From NCBI RefSeq assembly GCF_000208865.1, contig NC_018396.1, positions 1,512,630 to 1,576,629 on the forward strand: a stretch of 64,000 nucleotides of DNA, written 5' to 3'. Positions within the stretch are counted from its first letter, which is position 1. Each line of letters opens with the position of its first letter. The notes beneath the pieces were generated by a model, which made no database searches, was not told the DNA's origin, and saw nothing but the letters and a program-made list of their open reading frames with translations. The position numbers and the translations under genes were made by a program. Below are positions 35,724-48,152 of the stretch, piece after piece. Source of the stretch: Neospora caninum Liverpool. Its lineage: Eukaryota > Apicomplexa > Conoidasida > Eucoccidiorida > Sarcocystidae.

Positions 35724-38700
35724 TCATGTGGTCGTCCCATTCATTGTCTTTTTATCTGTCTTCTTGTCCCCTTGTTGCTCTCTCTGACATGGAGATGAAG
35801 ATGCCATGGCATTTTCATATCCCTGTGTAAGCTGCTCGTGGATGGACCGTCTTTCCCAGCAATATGCACCGTTCCCACCGCAGCCACTGCCGCTCTGGTG
35901 GCGTTTGAACCCCTCAGTAACTCCGAGGAACGATGGCATGCTGCGTAGCGATGTTGCTTTGCCACCGCTGCGTACCCCGTCTCGACGGAGGAATGCAACC
36001 AGCTTTGTGAGCGAGCTGAATCCATGAACTCTCTCTAGTTGCCTGCCTAACCATGTAAAACCAGTGTGTAATTCACCACACCCTGATTCGTGGGGCTCCA
36101 CTAGAGATCGCCACCTGCTCAATTCTGTGCCATTGGCCACATCCACCTTGAAGATGCGCTGGTATGAATCGTTGGATGCAATGCGTCCTTCATAGACTTT
36201 TCCTGCAGTTGAATAGCCCCATATGTTTTCTGTCCCCCAAAAAACAATTTTCCCAGATCGATTGTTTAGCTGCTGCAGCCGGCGGACGCGCTCAACATGT
36301 TTCCGCAGTTTGGCCTGTTGATGATCGTCCAAAAGTCCAGTGGAGGTGGCATTTGCCGAAGCATTCCCAGAGTCGTCCACTTTTGTCGAAACCGACACGC
36401 AAAACCGCTCACTCCTGCCGACAGTTCGGGAGGTACCAGGGAGCTCCTCTCCGCGAAGCCTGGGGTTGCGCTTCCAAACAGATGCACCGAAGGTATGACA
36501 GAAGCTATGATTTTTGCACCGGTTACTGGGGTGCTGATCAGAGAGAGACAAGTTTGGCGGTGTGTCTCGACTGCGCAGGCCACGAACCCGAGGTAGAGTC
36601 GTTGAATTCCAACTGTGTGCACAACTATCCTTTTCTGGTCTCTCTATCAAAAACCCACGGGGCGTGCGCCAGCCGTGACTCCGCACGACGATGGTTTCCC
36701 CATGAGAGAACTTCGTTTTGATCGCAGGATCCGCATTTTGGATCAAGGTTTGTTTCCACGGCGAACATGTTGTTTCCGAGGACTCAAATTGTTGAGGACA
36801 TGCCAGTGCAGAGGCAGGTGCTATGGTCAGAGTTGAGGGACTTCCGAAAGACCGAGAGCCGACACTTCCCCGGGCCGTCGACGATTCTGCTGGCCCAGAC
36901 GGAGAGGCCGGCGACAGCGGCGAGGACCCAAGCAGCACAGCAACACTCGAGAGAAAGAATTCATTGTGACATGCTTGTGTTGCGACGGTGCCGCGACCTT
37001 GTCGATGCGGCACAGCGGCAACCCGCTCTTTCACCTGATGCTGAGAGGGAAGGATACCGCTCACTCTCTGCGCCTCAAGCCGTCCCTCCCCGCTATCAAA
37101 CATCAAGCCGTGCAGGCGTGGTATATTCCGCCCTGAGTCCTGAAACTTAGTACCCAGCTTTCTTTGATGATCAAGTTGTTCCGCTGAGTCTCCCACTTCG
37201 AAGGCATCGATGAGTCCACGGTGTTCCTGGTGCTGTGCGCAGCCGTCTCGCTTCCCTTCAAACGGCCAATTTTCCAGGAGACGTCGGTCAATGATGGTCT
37301 CATCCGTGTGCTTTGCGATCATGTCCGTGGCCTCCTGGCGGAGCCATGCGTGAGGCGGCCATGAAGACTGTGCCTCCTTTTGTCCCTGCGTGCACGTGTG
37401 CGGGTTGATGACTTTCGCCTGCATTCGCGCGTTCACACTGCCGCCGCGTCCGCGTAGAGCGGCAAGACAACCTCGTGTCGATCCTGTTACATTAGCTTCC
37501 GTGTTGTGAATGTAGTCCAAAGAAGAAGTAATCCAATCCGAAGCAGACGCCTCGTTCGACTTCAACTGCCTCTGCAGCCCGTTGTGTTCACTTGTGCCTG
37601 AATAGAATCGCGAGTCAGGCGTGTCGGGAAACGACAGGCTGCTGTGGTGACCAGGTAACGGTTTTGTATCTGTACTGCAGTCAAATGCTCGTTCCCCCTG
37701 GAGGGAAGTCCTAGCCTCAAAGGTTGTATCAGTTCCGGCAGAAGCGACCCTACCGCAAGGTGTGAAGCCAAATGGATCAAAACGCATGTAATGCTGCTCT
37801 TTGGTGAAGTTCCGGCAGCCCCTGGTTGCAGCGAGACGGCGATAGAAAGAAAGCTCCTCTTCACCATGTGCGTGGTTACACGTATTTGGCTTGGAGCAAC
37901 GGCCCAATTGCCAGTTTCGGCACATGTTAGTCTTGTAATGGTTGATCGTCTGTCGCAGCTCTCCCCGCCAATGAGCAAAGGTACACGCAGCTCCTGCAAA
38001 AAGTAAGCACAAGGCATCTGGGGGCCGCTGTTGCCCTGTGAAGTTACACCACTCCTCGAATATCGAAATACGGGGACAACCCTTGAGCAAGGACGCAGCC
38101 ATCGATATATACAATACGGTTTAGAGTGCCGAAGAAGGGTCAGTGTAAAATAGCATAGGATGCATCCAGTTTGAAAATGCAAGCATTTACGCTGCCAGCT
38201 GATTCGTGAACTGTTTGGCCTGATGCCCGCCCCAAGTCCCCAACATTCCTCGAGCTGCTCGCCATGCAACTTGTTGCCACATGTTGGCATGCGGAAAACA
38301 CAATGCCCTGGATCTTCTGTGAGCAGCATCCTGCTGCTGTTCCAAGCCTGCAACTACGTTGGAGTTTGTCTTTTTACCAATTACAAACAAAAACTCTCTG
38401 TCTCTACCCATCAGAACGGAACATCGACTGGTGGATGTCCGTTGTTTATATTGACATTTTAATTCCCTACAGGAAGGGGGCATCGGACACTGTGCCGCAC
38501 CACTATTAAACAGCGAGAGGAGGTCTTCCGTGCCTCAAGGGTCATACCTCTCGAGCACACTTTTCCGGCTTTAACACTTGCGCAGATCATCGTCTTGTCC
38601 AACTGCGGAGGGGGTCGTAACTCTGTCGCCGAATGAGCATACCGACACTGTTCCCCCATTCTGCACTTGCCAGCGGTCACATGTTGGCACATCTGTGTTT

Positions 38701-39544
38701 TGATGAAGGCGGTCCTGCGATCTGCAAGAATTGTCGGCTGCAATGTCCCTGATCCATTAGCCTTACATACGTCATTAACGATCCTTATAGAGATGTTGGC
38801 GTGATTCGGAACCCAAGGTATTCGACCACAGGAAACTGGTGAAGTCTGCGCTGATGAACAACCGCTGCTCCACTCGTTGAAAGTGTGGGCAGGTGCAAAG
38901 AAGAGCGCATCACTTCCACACACGGATTCTTCCACGACAGTGCCACCAGATTTACGCTTGCCATCTTGTGGTGCCTCGGGGGCTAGCCCCAGAACACCCG
39001 GGTGAGGTGCAGGCCACCAGGCTGACAAAGAAGATGGCGGCTGTTGAACGTCGATGTTGCCCTGTGTTCCTGGGTTACCAGGAGCATTGCATACGTGAGA
39101 GGCACTAGTCGAGTTCATTTGCACGGGGGCAGCCCAGCCCAGTAGCGGGAATGCTGGTGGCGAGAACGAAAATGAATCTGCGTCGTCGGATCCTCGGCGA
39201 GGGGTCGAGACCACCCTGTTCCCCGAACAATTTCTGCTGGATGATCGAAAAGAAATACCTTTCCGTTGTCTTCTTGTAGTGCTCAATACAATCCTAGAAG
39301 AGGTCCCGAAGGGTGCATCTGACCTGAGTGACCCGTTCTGAGAGGTCAGATTTCCCAGCTTTTTGTGAGCCTTTAGACGTAGAGGGCTCGACGCCGAGCT
39401 TTTTACTTGTCCGGTATCCCCATGAGCGCGACTGCTCATAATTTCGTTACTGACGGCGAAGCGGCCTTCGATGTCGCCTGGCGACGCTCGGCGGGAATTC
39501 TCCGATGAAGATGGGTGTACTGTAGACGGTGCTTCCGGCATCAT
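35724..39544 (-). CDS. Triple CCCH zinc-finger protein
   Basis: Two exons, 38548-39544 and 35724-37993, joined AGAG|GTATGA to TTTTTGCAG|GAGCTG; 1088 residues. Three fingers are complete. Finger 1 is C286-X7-C294-X5-C300-X3-H304. Finger 2 is C321-X8-C330-X5-C336-X3-H340, and the intron falls inside it between C330 and C336. Finger 3 is C357-X7-C365-X5-C371-X3-H375. That the splice restores the exact X5 spacing strongly supports the junction. Each finger is preceded by a KT-M or KTNM lead, as in tandem CCCH RNA-binding proteins. The N-terminal ~280 residues are Ser/Pro-rich and the C-terminal ~710 residues are low-complexity without a recognised domain. Such proteins usually bind AU-rich or poly-U RNA and control mRNA stability or processing; that role is inferred. 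The first ATG in frame is 39544 with another at 39541; the frame is open further upstream, so an earlier start is possible. Confidence 0.87.
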
Positions 39545-41932
39545 GAAAGGCAGCACCGCCCGGCAACTCAAACACCTATCCAGTAACTGGCAAGTCAGTC
39601 CCACAACCAACTGTACTGATGCAGAAAGGACCGTCAATAGCGCACGGTAACTCTAGCAGCATCAAGGTCCTAGACGGAAAGCAAGATAAACGAGGAGAGC
39701 GACGGAGACTGGATGTCCACGTGGCAACATCTGAAGCGAACCGATTTTGAGGCACTGAGGACAAGACAGTTTCAGTTACACTCAGTTGATGCAAAGGGGA
39801 GACAGTATTGAAGTCGTGCCCGCCGAAGGGATAAAAACCCTTTACGAAGCTACGGACCCGTTCTCACTAAAAACAAGGTGAAAGAGAAGACACCATTACT
39901 GTCAATTCTCATCGATGCCTACACGAAGAGGGCAGTCGCTACTAATAAGTAGGAAACATGCACGCCCAGTCGAATGAGTCTATCTTGAGGATAGCGTTTG
40001 GCCCTACAACGCCCTCCAAAGCTCTGTCTGCCAACACGGGCCAGCTCCAATACCTATAACGGGCCAGAAACCTGTGTATTTCTTGGAAACGAGACTTATG
40101 GTTATTTGGGGAACACATAGATGCCCCCTCTGGAAAATGTTAACAAATTGGAGGTTCGGTGCCACGATGATCTGGCAACCTATTCGGAAGCCTATCGCAA
40201 TGGAAGCCAACACAGTGGTGCATTCAGGATCGAATTGCCTCCTGTGTGTCGCACCACATGGAAACGTATTTTATCTGCCACTAAACGGGTTCGGCAACAA
40301 CGGATCAGCCAACAAACAATCCGTCACTTGACTTCTTTGCTGGAACCTCAGAAGGGAAGTGAGTAGCGGCGCCAACGAAATCCTGCGCGAATTGCTGGGG
40401 TAGCAACAGGGAAATGGAAAGATGAATTTAGCCAGTTGATGTTTCAATGAGAAAGACCGTGGAGATCGCGCGCAAGTTACACTATTATGGACGGTCGGCA
40501 TTACACGGGACTCGGCACGAAACTTTTCTTGCAGAAGTCATCTCTGCGTAGTTTCGGAGATAGAAAGGTGCATAGTGCCGAAGCAATTCTGGTGGAATCT
40601 CGGTTTCATTTGTTAGGCTGGAACACAGTTGCAGTTGCAACGCATCGTGTTGGGGTGCCCAAGATCTTCCAACATGCGCACATGAAAATCAGGAGAGGCT
40701 ACAGCCGGCCACGCAATGACGGCTACGGAAGAATACTTGAAAAACTTTGGTCACCGGACTGCTCTCGTTCTCACCACTCTGGATGGGGAGTAGTCACTCA
40801 ACGGAGTCCGGGTAAGCAGAGAACGTCACAGCGTACTCAATCATTTGGCACCTACGGGCGGTGTGGGGGGTGAAAATGAAAATGCTAGTGACAGCAGAAA
40901 CAACTCAAGGTATGTGACATCTGCCCGTGCTCCTAAATGTGCGAGACGCCTCAGCAGATGAGCAGCGGTCTGCCAGAGCCGGAGGGAACACCTTGACTAG
41001 CTTATCGGCTAGTGCTCTTCAGACATCCCGGATTGTTAAAAGAGTCGTCACTTCAGGTGGACGCTGTGTGTAGGAGCTCGCCATGCACTGCATTCAATAT
41101 TCTTCTACAGGGTGCAGGACCCACAAATGCTACCTCATACGAGCAATACTGGAAGACAAAAGGGACGAAGACCCGATGTCAAGGGGAAAAGGAAAAGCAT
41201 ACGGTCGAAATGTAAAATATCTCTTACAGCTGCCAAGAAAGCACAACGACGCGCAGCGCCGTTCATTCTGTCGCGCGTTGGTTGTGGTGAGCAGCTTTTA
41301 GCTCGCTGCAGTCAGCTTCCGCAGGACACATCGAGCTTTCTAAGATCTCAGCATACTGGAAACAAGATGGAAATCGAAATCACTACGACAAAGAGTCTTG
41401 AATCAAGCCAACTGCCAACTCGCGTGGCAGCGTGATTGTGGGCACAACGTCGAGTCAACCAGGTCACGCAACAGCGTTGAGGCACACCGCTAAGGCCTCT
41501 CCCGTCTGTCGTTCGAGACAATCAGAGGTGCAGCGGATGCGATGTACTAACAACCTCACGGTTAGGCATGTATTCGCTCATGTTAGCACATCATCACATT
41601 TCTCCCTTCAAAGTGGGTGGGCCCGAAGACAAGGGTTTTCGGGTTTGAGGTGTCTTCATCCTGTCGCCCATCCCCTTTCACTGGAGACGAAAGGCTACGA
41701 GCGAAACCGTCACAGCCTCAGCCAGCGTACATGATGCACGTCATGAAAATATGACCATACATGGCATCATGCCTCCCCCAATTCCACGGCATTCGTCCAT
41801 GAATAGACGCAGGCCCCCATTGAGAGAGAAGCTTACACAGAACCGAGGTACGATATCCTGCTTGTCTCTATCACTTTTGCCAAACCGACACATTCGATGG
41901 TTTTGTTCCTCTCCTCCCTTCCTGTACGAGTA
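39545..41932. other. Intergenic: upstream region of the CCCH gene and 3' region of the reductase gene
   Basis: About 2.4 kb between two minus-strand genes. Only short frames occur (the longest ATG-initiated is 128 codons, plus strand at 40487) and none has recognisable sequence or splice support. It probably holds the CCCH promoter and 5' UTR on the left and the reductase 3' UTR on the right. Confidence 0.55.
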
Positions 41933-44091
41933 TCAGAGTCTTGAGTCAATCCGATAGGGTGCATTCCTCCAGGTGGCATTCTGTTGCGGTTCAAGAACGG
42001 TAAAATTCCCGGTGGTCATCCACTGTCCGCCGTCTACCACGATATTGGCGCCGGTGATATAGCTGCAACAAAGGCAGGATAAACCCAAGGTACGCATCTT
42101 GCTGTTACCACTGGATCGTAGTGGTTCTCCACAAGCCTGTAAATTTTTCGAAAGTGTTTGCCTGGTTGCTTGTAGTCTTCGACCCCCGGGAAATAAGCGC
42201 TTTTCGTGGGGATCACTGGCTGGCAGCATCCCCAATTATCACCCTTTAGGCCTCGAAAAACGTTGCCGGTTTGCTCGAGCTTCGACTGAACACAGACAGA
42301 ATCCCTTTCCGTGCATCTACTACAATGGGATCAAGGTTCTGCCAAGGACTACTAAGTTAAAAGAAGGAGTTGCTGTGTTTTTAAAACCGAGTATAGCAAC
42401 ATTCATCTTTTTTATGAGATTGCTGTTTGCATGTAGCGGCCAACAATTCGCATTTCCATTTTCCCCACGACACGAGGGGAGGGCGCCACCGATTACAGTA
42501 CACTTGAATACACATATGAGAACGTAGAAAGATACAAAAAAAGTATGTTGGATAGGTTAGATATCTAGGTAGTGCGCTTATGAGTATATGTTGCTATATA
42601 TTGGGGAAAAGTCGAAGTTTGCCCCTGTTACCGCAGCAGTCGCATACCTTGCTTCAGGGAGACAGAGAAAGAGGGCCGCAAACGCCACATCTTGCGAAGT
42701 GCCCAATCTCTGCAGAGGAATGAACCGTTGTAGCAGATCAAGGTTTCGGTTTTTTCCTTCGGCTTGGGATTCTCTCTTGACCCACACACTGGGCTCTCCA
42801 GCCAACAACAGCCCTGCATAGTTAGATTCCGCCATCGACTCTGTAGGTTTGCCACCGCTACTTCCATGGACGTCTTTTAATTCTTGTTGTGGAAACGGAT
42901 TCAATTTGTTTAAGCCGACGGTATTTCGTATAGGTCCTGGTGCAATGCAGTTCACTCTAATGTTATACGGCCCCCATTCCACGGCTAAGTGTTTAGTCAT
43001 GGCTTCGACGGCCGCTTTTGCTGCCCCAGCGTGAGTCTGAAGCAGTGCGGCCGTATAATGGAGAGTCATGGAAATATTCAGAATCACTTTTCCACAAGCA
43101 TTTTCTCCACCTAGTCTCCCTCCTGATCCGCGACTTGCAGCAGCTGCGGCGCGCTGTATTGCAGGTTTGAAGCATTTCTCAAAGACCGTTTTCGACACAA
43201 TGAATGCGCCATGTGCGTCGATCTCCATTACAGTCTTGAATCCTTTGTATGTCAGGTTTTCAGCGGAACACAGGAAATTTCCCGCGGCACCATTCACAAG
43301 AATGTCTACTTTTCCAAATTTTGCCATAGTAGTGTCCACTGCCTTCGCCACTTCGTGTTCGTCGCGCACATCCATCGCTACAGGGAAGCAGCAGCCACCG
43401 GTCTCGGAACTCAGGAGCTGAAAAAAACAGCGACACAAACCAAATGAGGATACCTTATAGTTGCATTGCTGCCCGCAAAAACGCCGGAGTACTTAAGGAC
43501 TCTGCAGTACTGAAAAACGTCTGCTCAAAGAGCATAGCGATCCTTACAACAAAGCCTCATGCGCGTGCACATTTCACCAATGTGCGGATGGGTGTCACAG
43601 GCAGGAACTGTTGTCACCTGTGTCCCACGCCGTAAGAAAAGGCAGAGCGTGACAAGCAGTAACACACAAATACGCAAGGGGGAGACATTCAAGCGTCTTG
43701 ATGCACCCTCTGCTACTGTGTGGAGAGAAAGCCATCTTGCCCAATCTGGGTGTTACCCCTGTCAGCAGGTCACCACGTTGTTAAACCTCAACAAGGGGCC
43801 TGTGAATGTCTGGGAAATGGATGCAGTCTCAGTCTGTGCGGCAATCTTCTGCTTTTACACTATCTTGTATCAGCATCAAATGGGTGCAAAAGGAAAAATA
43901 AGTTGAAGTCACACCTCCGCTGCCTCCTGCAGTTTCTTCTGATTCCTTGAGGCGATAACGACGGAGGCGCCATGGAGCAGGAATTGTTTTGCGATTTCTT
44001 TGCAGATGCCCGAGCCCCCACCGGTGATGAAAGCGACCTTTCCATGGACACAATCTTGCCGGAAAGAAGATTGCCTTCTGTCAGACTCCAT
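41933..44091 (-). CDS. Peroxisomal-type 2,4-dienoyl-CoA reductase (SDR family)
   Basis: Three exons: 43915-44091, 42648-43417, 41933-42062; 358 residues. The enzyme family reduces 2,4-dienoyl-CoA to 3-enoyl-CoA with NADPH during beta-oxidation of unsaturated fatty acids. Matches to DECR2-type proteins run throughout: KVAFITGGGSG at 18-28, SVVIASRN, VAMDVRDE, GKVDILVNGAAGNFLC, FKTVMEIDAHGAF, THAGAAKAAVEAMTKHLAVE, NIRVNCIAPGPI, PLQRLGTSQDVA, ASYITGANIVVDGGQW. The last of these spans the exon 2/3 junction. The protein ends in SRL, fitting the PTS1 consensus [SAC][KRH][LM]. Oddities: the cofactor motif reads TGGGSGIC, with Cys30 where the family has Gly. A ~20-residue Ala/Arg/Gly-rich insert lies near the KPAIQRAAAAASRGSGG segment, and another near the PFPQQELKDVHGSSGG segment. 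The ATG at 44091 is chosen because it precedes the Rossmann start by the usual distance; the upstream frame lacks ATG. Confidence 0.92.
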
Positions 44092-46384
44092 AGCGTATTG
44101 GAGCGGTGATGCAAGCGAAAGACAACACGTGGGAAAAGAGACCCCTGTATCTGCCGAGCATTCCAAACCGTGAAAGGCAACACAGTTGACGCCCGCGGAT
44201 CAACAAGGACCACGGGGGAGCCGAAAGTCAAACTACCCATAAAACGAACCAAAACTCTATCACTTGTCTCGCACAGCTGCCCATACAGCGTTGTCACGTT
44301 AGCTGAAGGATCGAGGGTTTGAAGAAGGGAATTCAATTATCCCTTGCGGGCGCAGGACATTGGTTCAGCCAATTGCAACAGGCTCAAGACCTACCCAATT
44401 AGTCCAAAAAGTCACGTCGCCCAAAACAAACCCCAGTCCACTCATTTTCTGCAGGTGGGAAGCACAGCCATGCGACGGTGGGTACTGTGTATCTGATCAG
44501 AGCTTCCGTATGCTCTACGCAGCTGGCCAAAAAAGGACTTGCTATGGTCTACCCACATTGGGTCGACGATTGAAAGAAGCTTTCGCCAGTTTTTTCTTCT
44601 TCACAGGGGAGGAAGTGGTAGGACTCTTCACGGCTGATGGGCAACGGTCAAAATAATAACCGCCCAACAAAGCAGGCATTTCCGTCAAAAAGCTAGCGGA
44701 TTGCTTCCTTTCTCGCTATATCCGAATATACTTCCATATCCGAGGGGTTCTGGATAGCAGATGATTCAGCTCGTTTCTTGTCAATGGCTGAAATACGTAC
44801 GGCGAGATGCCAACCCAGCGAGATGCATTTCCACCCACCCTATAATAATACCAGCAGAAGCAGCTCACCAGTAGTCAAGGACTCAAATTCTGTTGACAGT
44901 GACAGTCAGCCTCGTTCCCGGTCGACGGTATGATCGGGTAATTGGAGCTACGAAAGGCACTCTTAGAATTCACGGATGCTCTCGTTGCCACAGCACAATA
45001 GGGGTCACTATGAGTCAACAGTGTGAATCTCTGGCAGAACCAGTCCGAATAGATGTAATAATTGAAAATCATTTTTAGTTCGGAGTCTCATTTATTATAC
45101 TGTTAATATACAAGTATTCCGACGTACACGGCTTCATTTGAGCGGCAGTCAACAAGTATTTGATTGCTGTTTCGATATCATGGATAATCGAAAACTGGGA
45201 TCTCTCACGCATGAGCTGTGGCCGACGAGAACGGTCATATACTTGCCACGTCAACCATATTCGAGGTTCGAGTCATCCGGCAGGTGTTTTGCGTTCAAGG
45301 GTGCCGCAGACATGGCAGAAACCCTGCTGTGTGCCGTGCCACTCTCTATATAAGCGAGGCTTCAGCTGATTTCGCACACTGTGGTACTCACTCGTGCGTC
45401 CAATCCTACCAGTGAATTCAACTGCGGCGACGTAAATGCACCAAGGGACACGGGGTCTTGAAACCTTCTCGTACCTCGGCAACCGCTGGTTCCGGCACCG
45501 TACCACATGTTACTACCAGTGTGGTAAGCTGGGGATTGAGAAGAAGAAGATGATCCGCAAAAAACCGGGACGTGGTTTTCTGAGTAGCCGCATTCCGAAT
45601 GTTTCAAAAACGTGCCGGTTGTGCTTGCTGGAGCGGTAGTAGGCAGTCTCAAAAGAGAAACTCTTACCACTTAGTTCCACAAGTCTGCAGTCGCGCTGCC
45701 GCTAATTTGTCATATTTGTTTCATTGACCTTTGCGTGCAGTCGAGTAACCTGTGAGAGAACTTAATCTTCGTGCCTCGCGATGCCGCAATGCGGCCACTC
45801 ACCGAACCACTCGTGTGCTCTTGCAGAACCGCAAGCGAGAGATCAGGCAGCACGAATCATTTTTTCCCCAGTCTGTGAGCATTTGCCGCTGGTCTTGATC
45901 TGGTCAAGGTGTGGGCACACCTCGCTACCTCGTGTGATGATACACTCGTGCTCCAGCTTTTACAGTTCCTTCATACATTCACAACGCATTCCGCTCAACG
46001 CCATGCATGTCTCCCATTTTGACCACCTGTTACGTTGCGCCAGGGTAGTAGTTGCAGGCACTGTGCAACACATTCTCGTGATAAAATTCCACCAGAAATG
46101 TCCCGCTCCGTGGATGTCGGGACTGCCGGAGCCGTCGATCCAGCATGGGTCATCACCGTGAAACTGACTCTGCCCGAGTTTGGAGAGCGTGACTCGAACG
46201 GTATTCACCAACGCAATATGCTCGATGGTACGCTCACGTATGTGTCGGTTGTTGCGTTCCCTCGACCACTGCGTGACCAAATTTCGGGAAAAAAAACGAG
46301 ACGGGTGTGCGAGTTCGACCACGGATATGCTTTCCACGGACTCGACGTACTGAACGCTTAACTAAAATACCATACTCCCAAAAC
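44092..46384. other. Intergenic region, no supported gene
   Basis: About 2.3 kb between two minus-strand genes, of balanced composition with AT-rich patches near 44.7-45.1 kb. Frames are short and unconvincing (the longest, 45781-46161, has 126 codons and no recognisable sequence). It presumably includes the reductase promoter and the 3' UTR of the coiled-coil gene. Confidence 0.55.
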
Positions 46385-48152
46385 CTACGCTCCAGCACTC
46401 CCCCCATTCTCACCCGAGTACAGTTCACTCGGTACTTCTCTAGTATAGCTGTCATCGTACCAGCCTTCCTCAACTCCACTGGGTTCCTCCACGTGAATCA
46501 TGTGTTCTTCACCCGCGCCAAAGGACGTGAGGAAATTTTCACCTTCTGTAAAGGCTGAGAAAGAATCATGAGGCTGATCGGCCTCCCTTGTCCCAGATTC
46601 TGTTGTTCTGTCAAAAAATGACAGACCCTGACTGTGGGCAGCTTCCACATACTTCTCGAGATCTTTTTCCAGTTTGCACTCCGCATTTCTGAGATTCTCT
46701 TGCTGTTCCTGCTTCTCTGACAGTCGAAGTTTTCTCAGCATTCTCAGCTGGCGTGCAAGAGCGTCACTTCTCCCTTTTTCGTGGTCCAGAAGAAATGTTT
46801 TCTCCTCTAGAGCAGCTTGTGTCCTCTTTAACTCTGAAGACAGTACACGAATCTGCTGACGTTGCTCTTCCACCACCGCCCCAAGGTTCTCCTTCGGGTA
46901 CACACGTCGGCGCAACCTCGTCTCTTGCTCCCGTCGAACCAGCACCATCAGCTCCTCCAGGTCTGTACGCAGTGGCATCAGTTCCAAACTGGGTACCTGT
47001 GGACACTCGACTGTAAAGGGGAGCGCTAAGCGTGGCCTGGGAGAATCAATAGACGACCCGGAACACGGGGTTTGTCTCCCATATATCTGAGCAATAGGGT
47101 GAATGCGTTGCAATACACATGATGGAAACCAGTGTGTGTCAAGCAGTTCTCGAATCTGGGCCGCTAATAACCGGAAAGGCACAGGCATACAAAGAGGCAT
47201 GCACAGAAATACACTTCAGGTCTGTTTCTTCCGAAAGACATAGGTGATGGGCCAACGGCAGCCGACTCACAGTTGGGTTATCACTTGTGACAGAGTGACA
47301 AGGATGCATCGCATATCGCACAGCTAGGAAAAAAACGTGCAGCTATCCTGAAGCCACTTTGCTTCGGAACACGCTTAATCGTGAGCGTGGGTGCGCAACG
47401 CTGTCACGACGACGAAACGGCACCCACGGACGCTCTCTCGGATCAGGCAATAGCAGAGGAAGGTCCGCCCTGAACTAAAACCTTCATTCTGCTGAACATG
47501 CAAATGAATATCGCTGTGTAGGCATACGAGACGCCCAAACGGGAGTCTAGTGCACCTCGATGCGCCCTGAAAAACGCGAGATGGGGTCTTGCTTACCTCT
47601 CTGGGTCAGCTGTACGTTAATAAGTTCGTTATCGAAGAATGCGCCATATTCTGCGACTTGCGGTGCCGACACTCTAAACCTCGTCGTCCACCGATGGCAA
47701 ACTGTCTCTCTGTCCGACTTTGTCATATTCCCAGGGTAGCGTTCAACGTCGGATGTGGCTACACCAGAAACTGGGCTCCAGTTGACAGTGGAAGGAACAG
47801 GTGGGCTTCTGTTTCTCCCTTGAGAGCGGCCACAGGACCGACAGCGCAAATGACTCAGAGTATAATTCGGTGACGAAGGAAGAGATTCTTGCTCCGATGA
47901 GGAATGAGGGGACCGGTTGCCAGTTGACACGGACAGCGATGCAGGCAATTCAGGCTCCGAGCGGGAAGTCGAGACTAGTTTTTCTCTGTAGTACACATGC
48001 GGACCCAAATGGCTTTCGACGCAAGTACGGCCGCTAGCCGGCCGCCCCCGAAAATTCTTGTCGTCTTCTGTACGACCAGAAAACGACATACTTTCCATGC
48101 AGCACCGACTCTGGCGATATGTGAAGACAGGGACTAAAAAGGTTGAGAACAT
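46385..48152 (-). CDS. Coiled-coil protein of unknown function
   Basis: Two exons, 47597-48152 and 46385-47163, joined AGAG|GTAAGC to TTATTAG|CGGCC in a consistent frame; 444 residues. Residues 1-160 are Ser/Arg-rich and probably disordered. Residues ~160-185 (FRVSAPQVAEYGAFFDNELI) look ordered and run across the junction into AAQIRELLDTHWFPSCVLQR. About 250-363 form a long charged heptad-rich coiled coil, including EEQRQQIRVLSSELKRTQAA and KLRLSEKQEQQENLRN. The tail is acidic. A cytoskeletal or scaffold protein is one possibility, but I recognise no family. The start is uncertain: 48152 has a weak context, and internal ATGs at residues 19 and 22 are alternatives; further upstream exons are possible. 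Confidence 0.66.

Noticed and set aside
35539..35727. Minus-strand frame just past the CCCH stop, with a charged protein-like sequence (KRLPLDATIPEDIMLDPHRK)
   Set aside because: An in-frame stop lies shortly upstream, no pyrimidine-rich acceptor precedes it, and its Glu/Lys richness follows from the purine-rich strand. It could be revisited if cDNA extends here.
45255..45275. GGTTCGAGTC resembling a tRNA T-loop
   Set aside because: No matching acceptor stem or anticodon arm could be drawn around it; no tRNA was recognised anywhere in the window.
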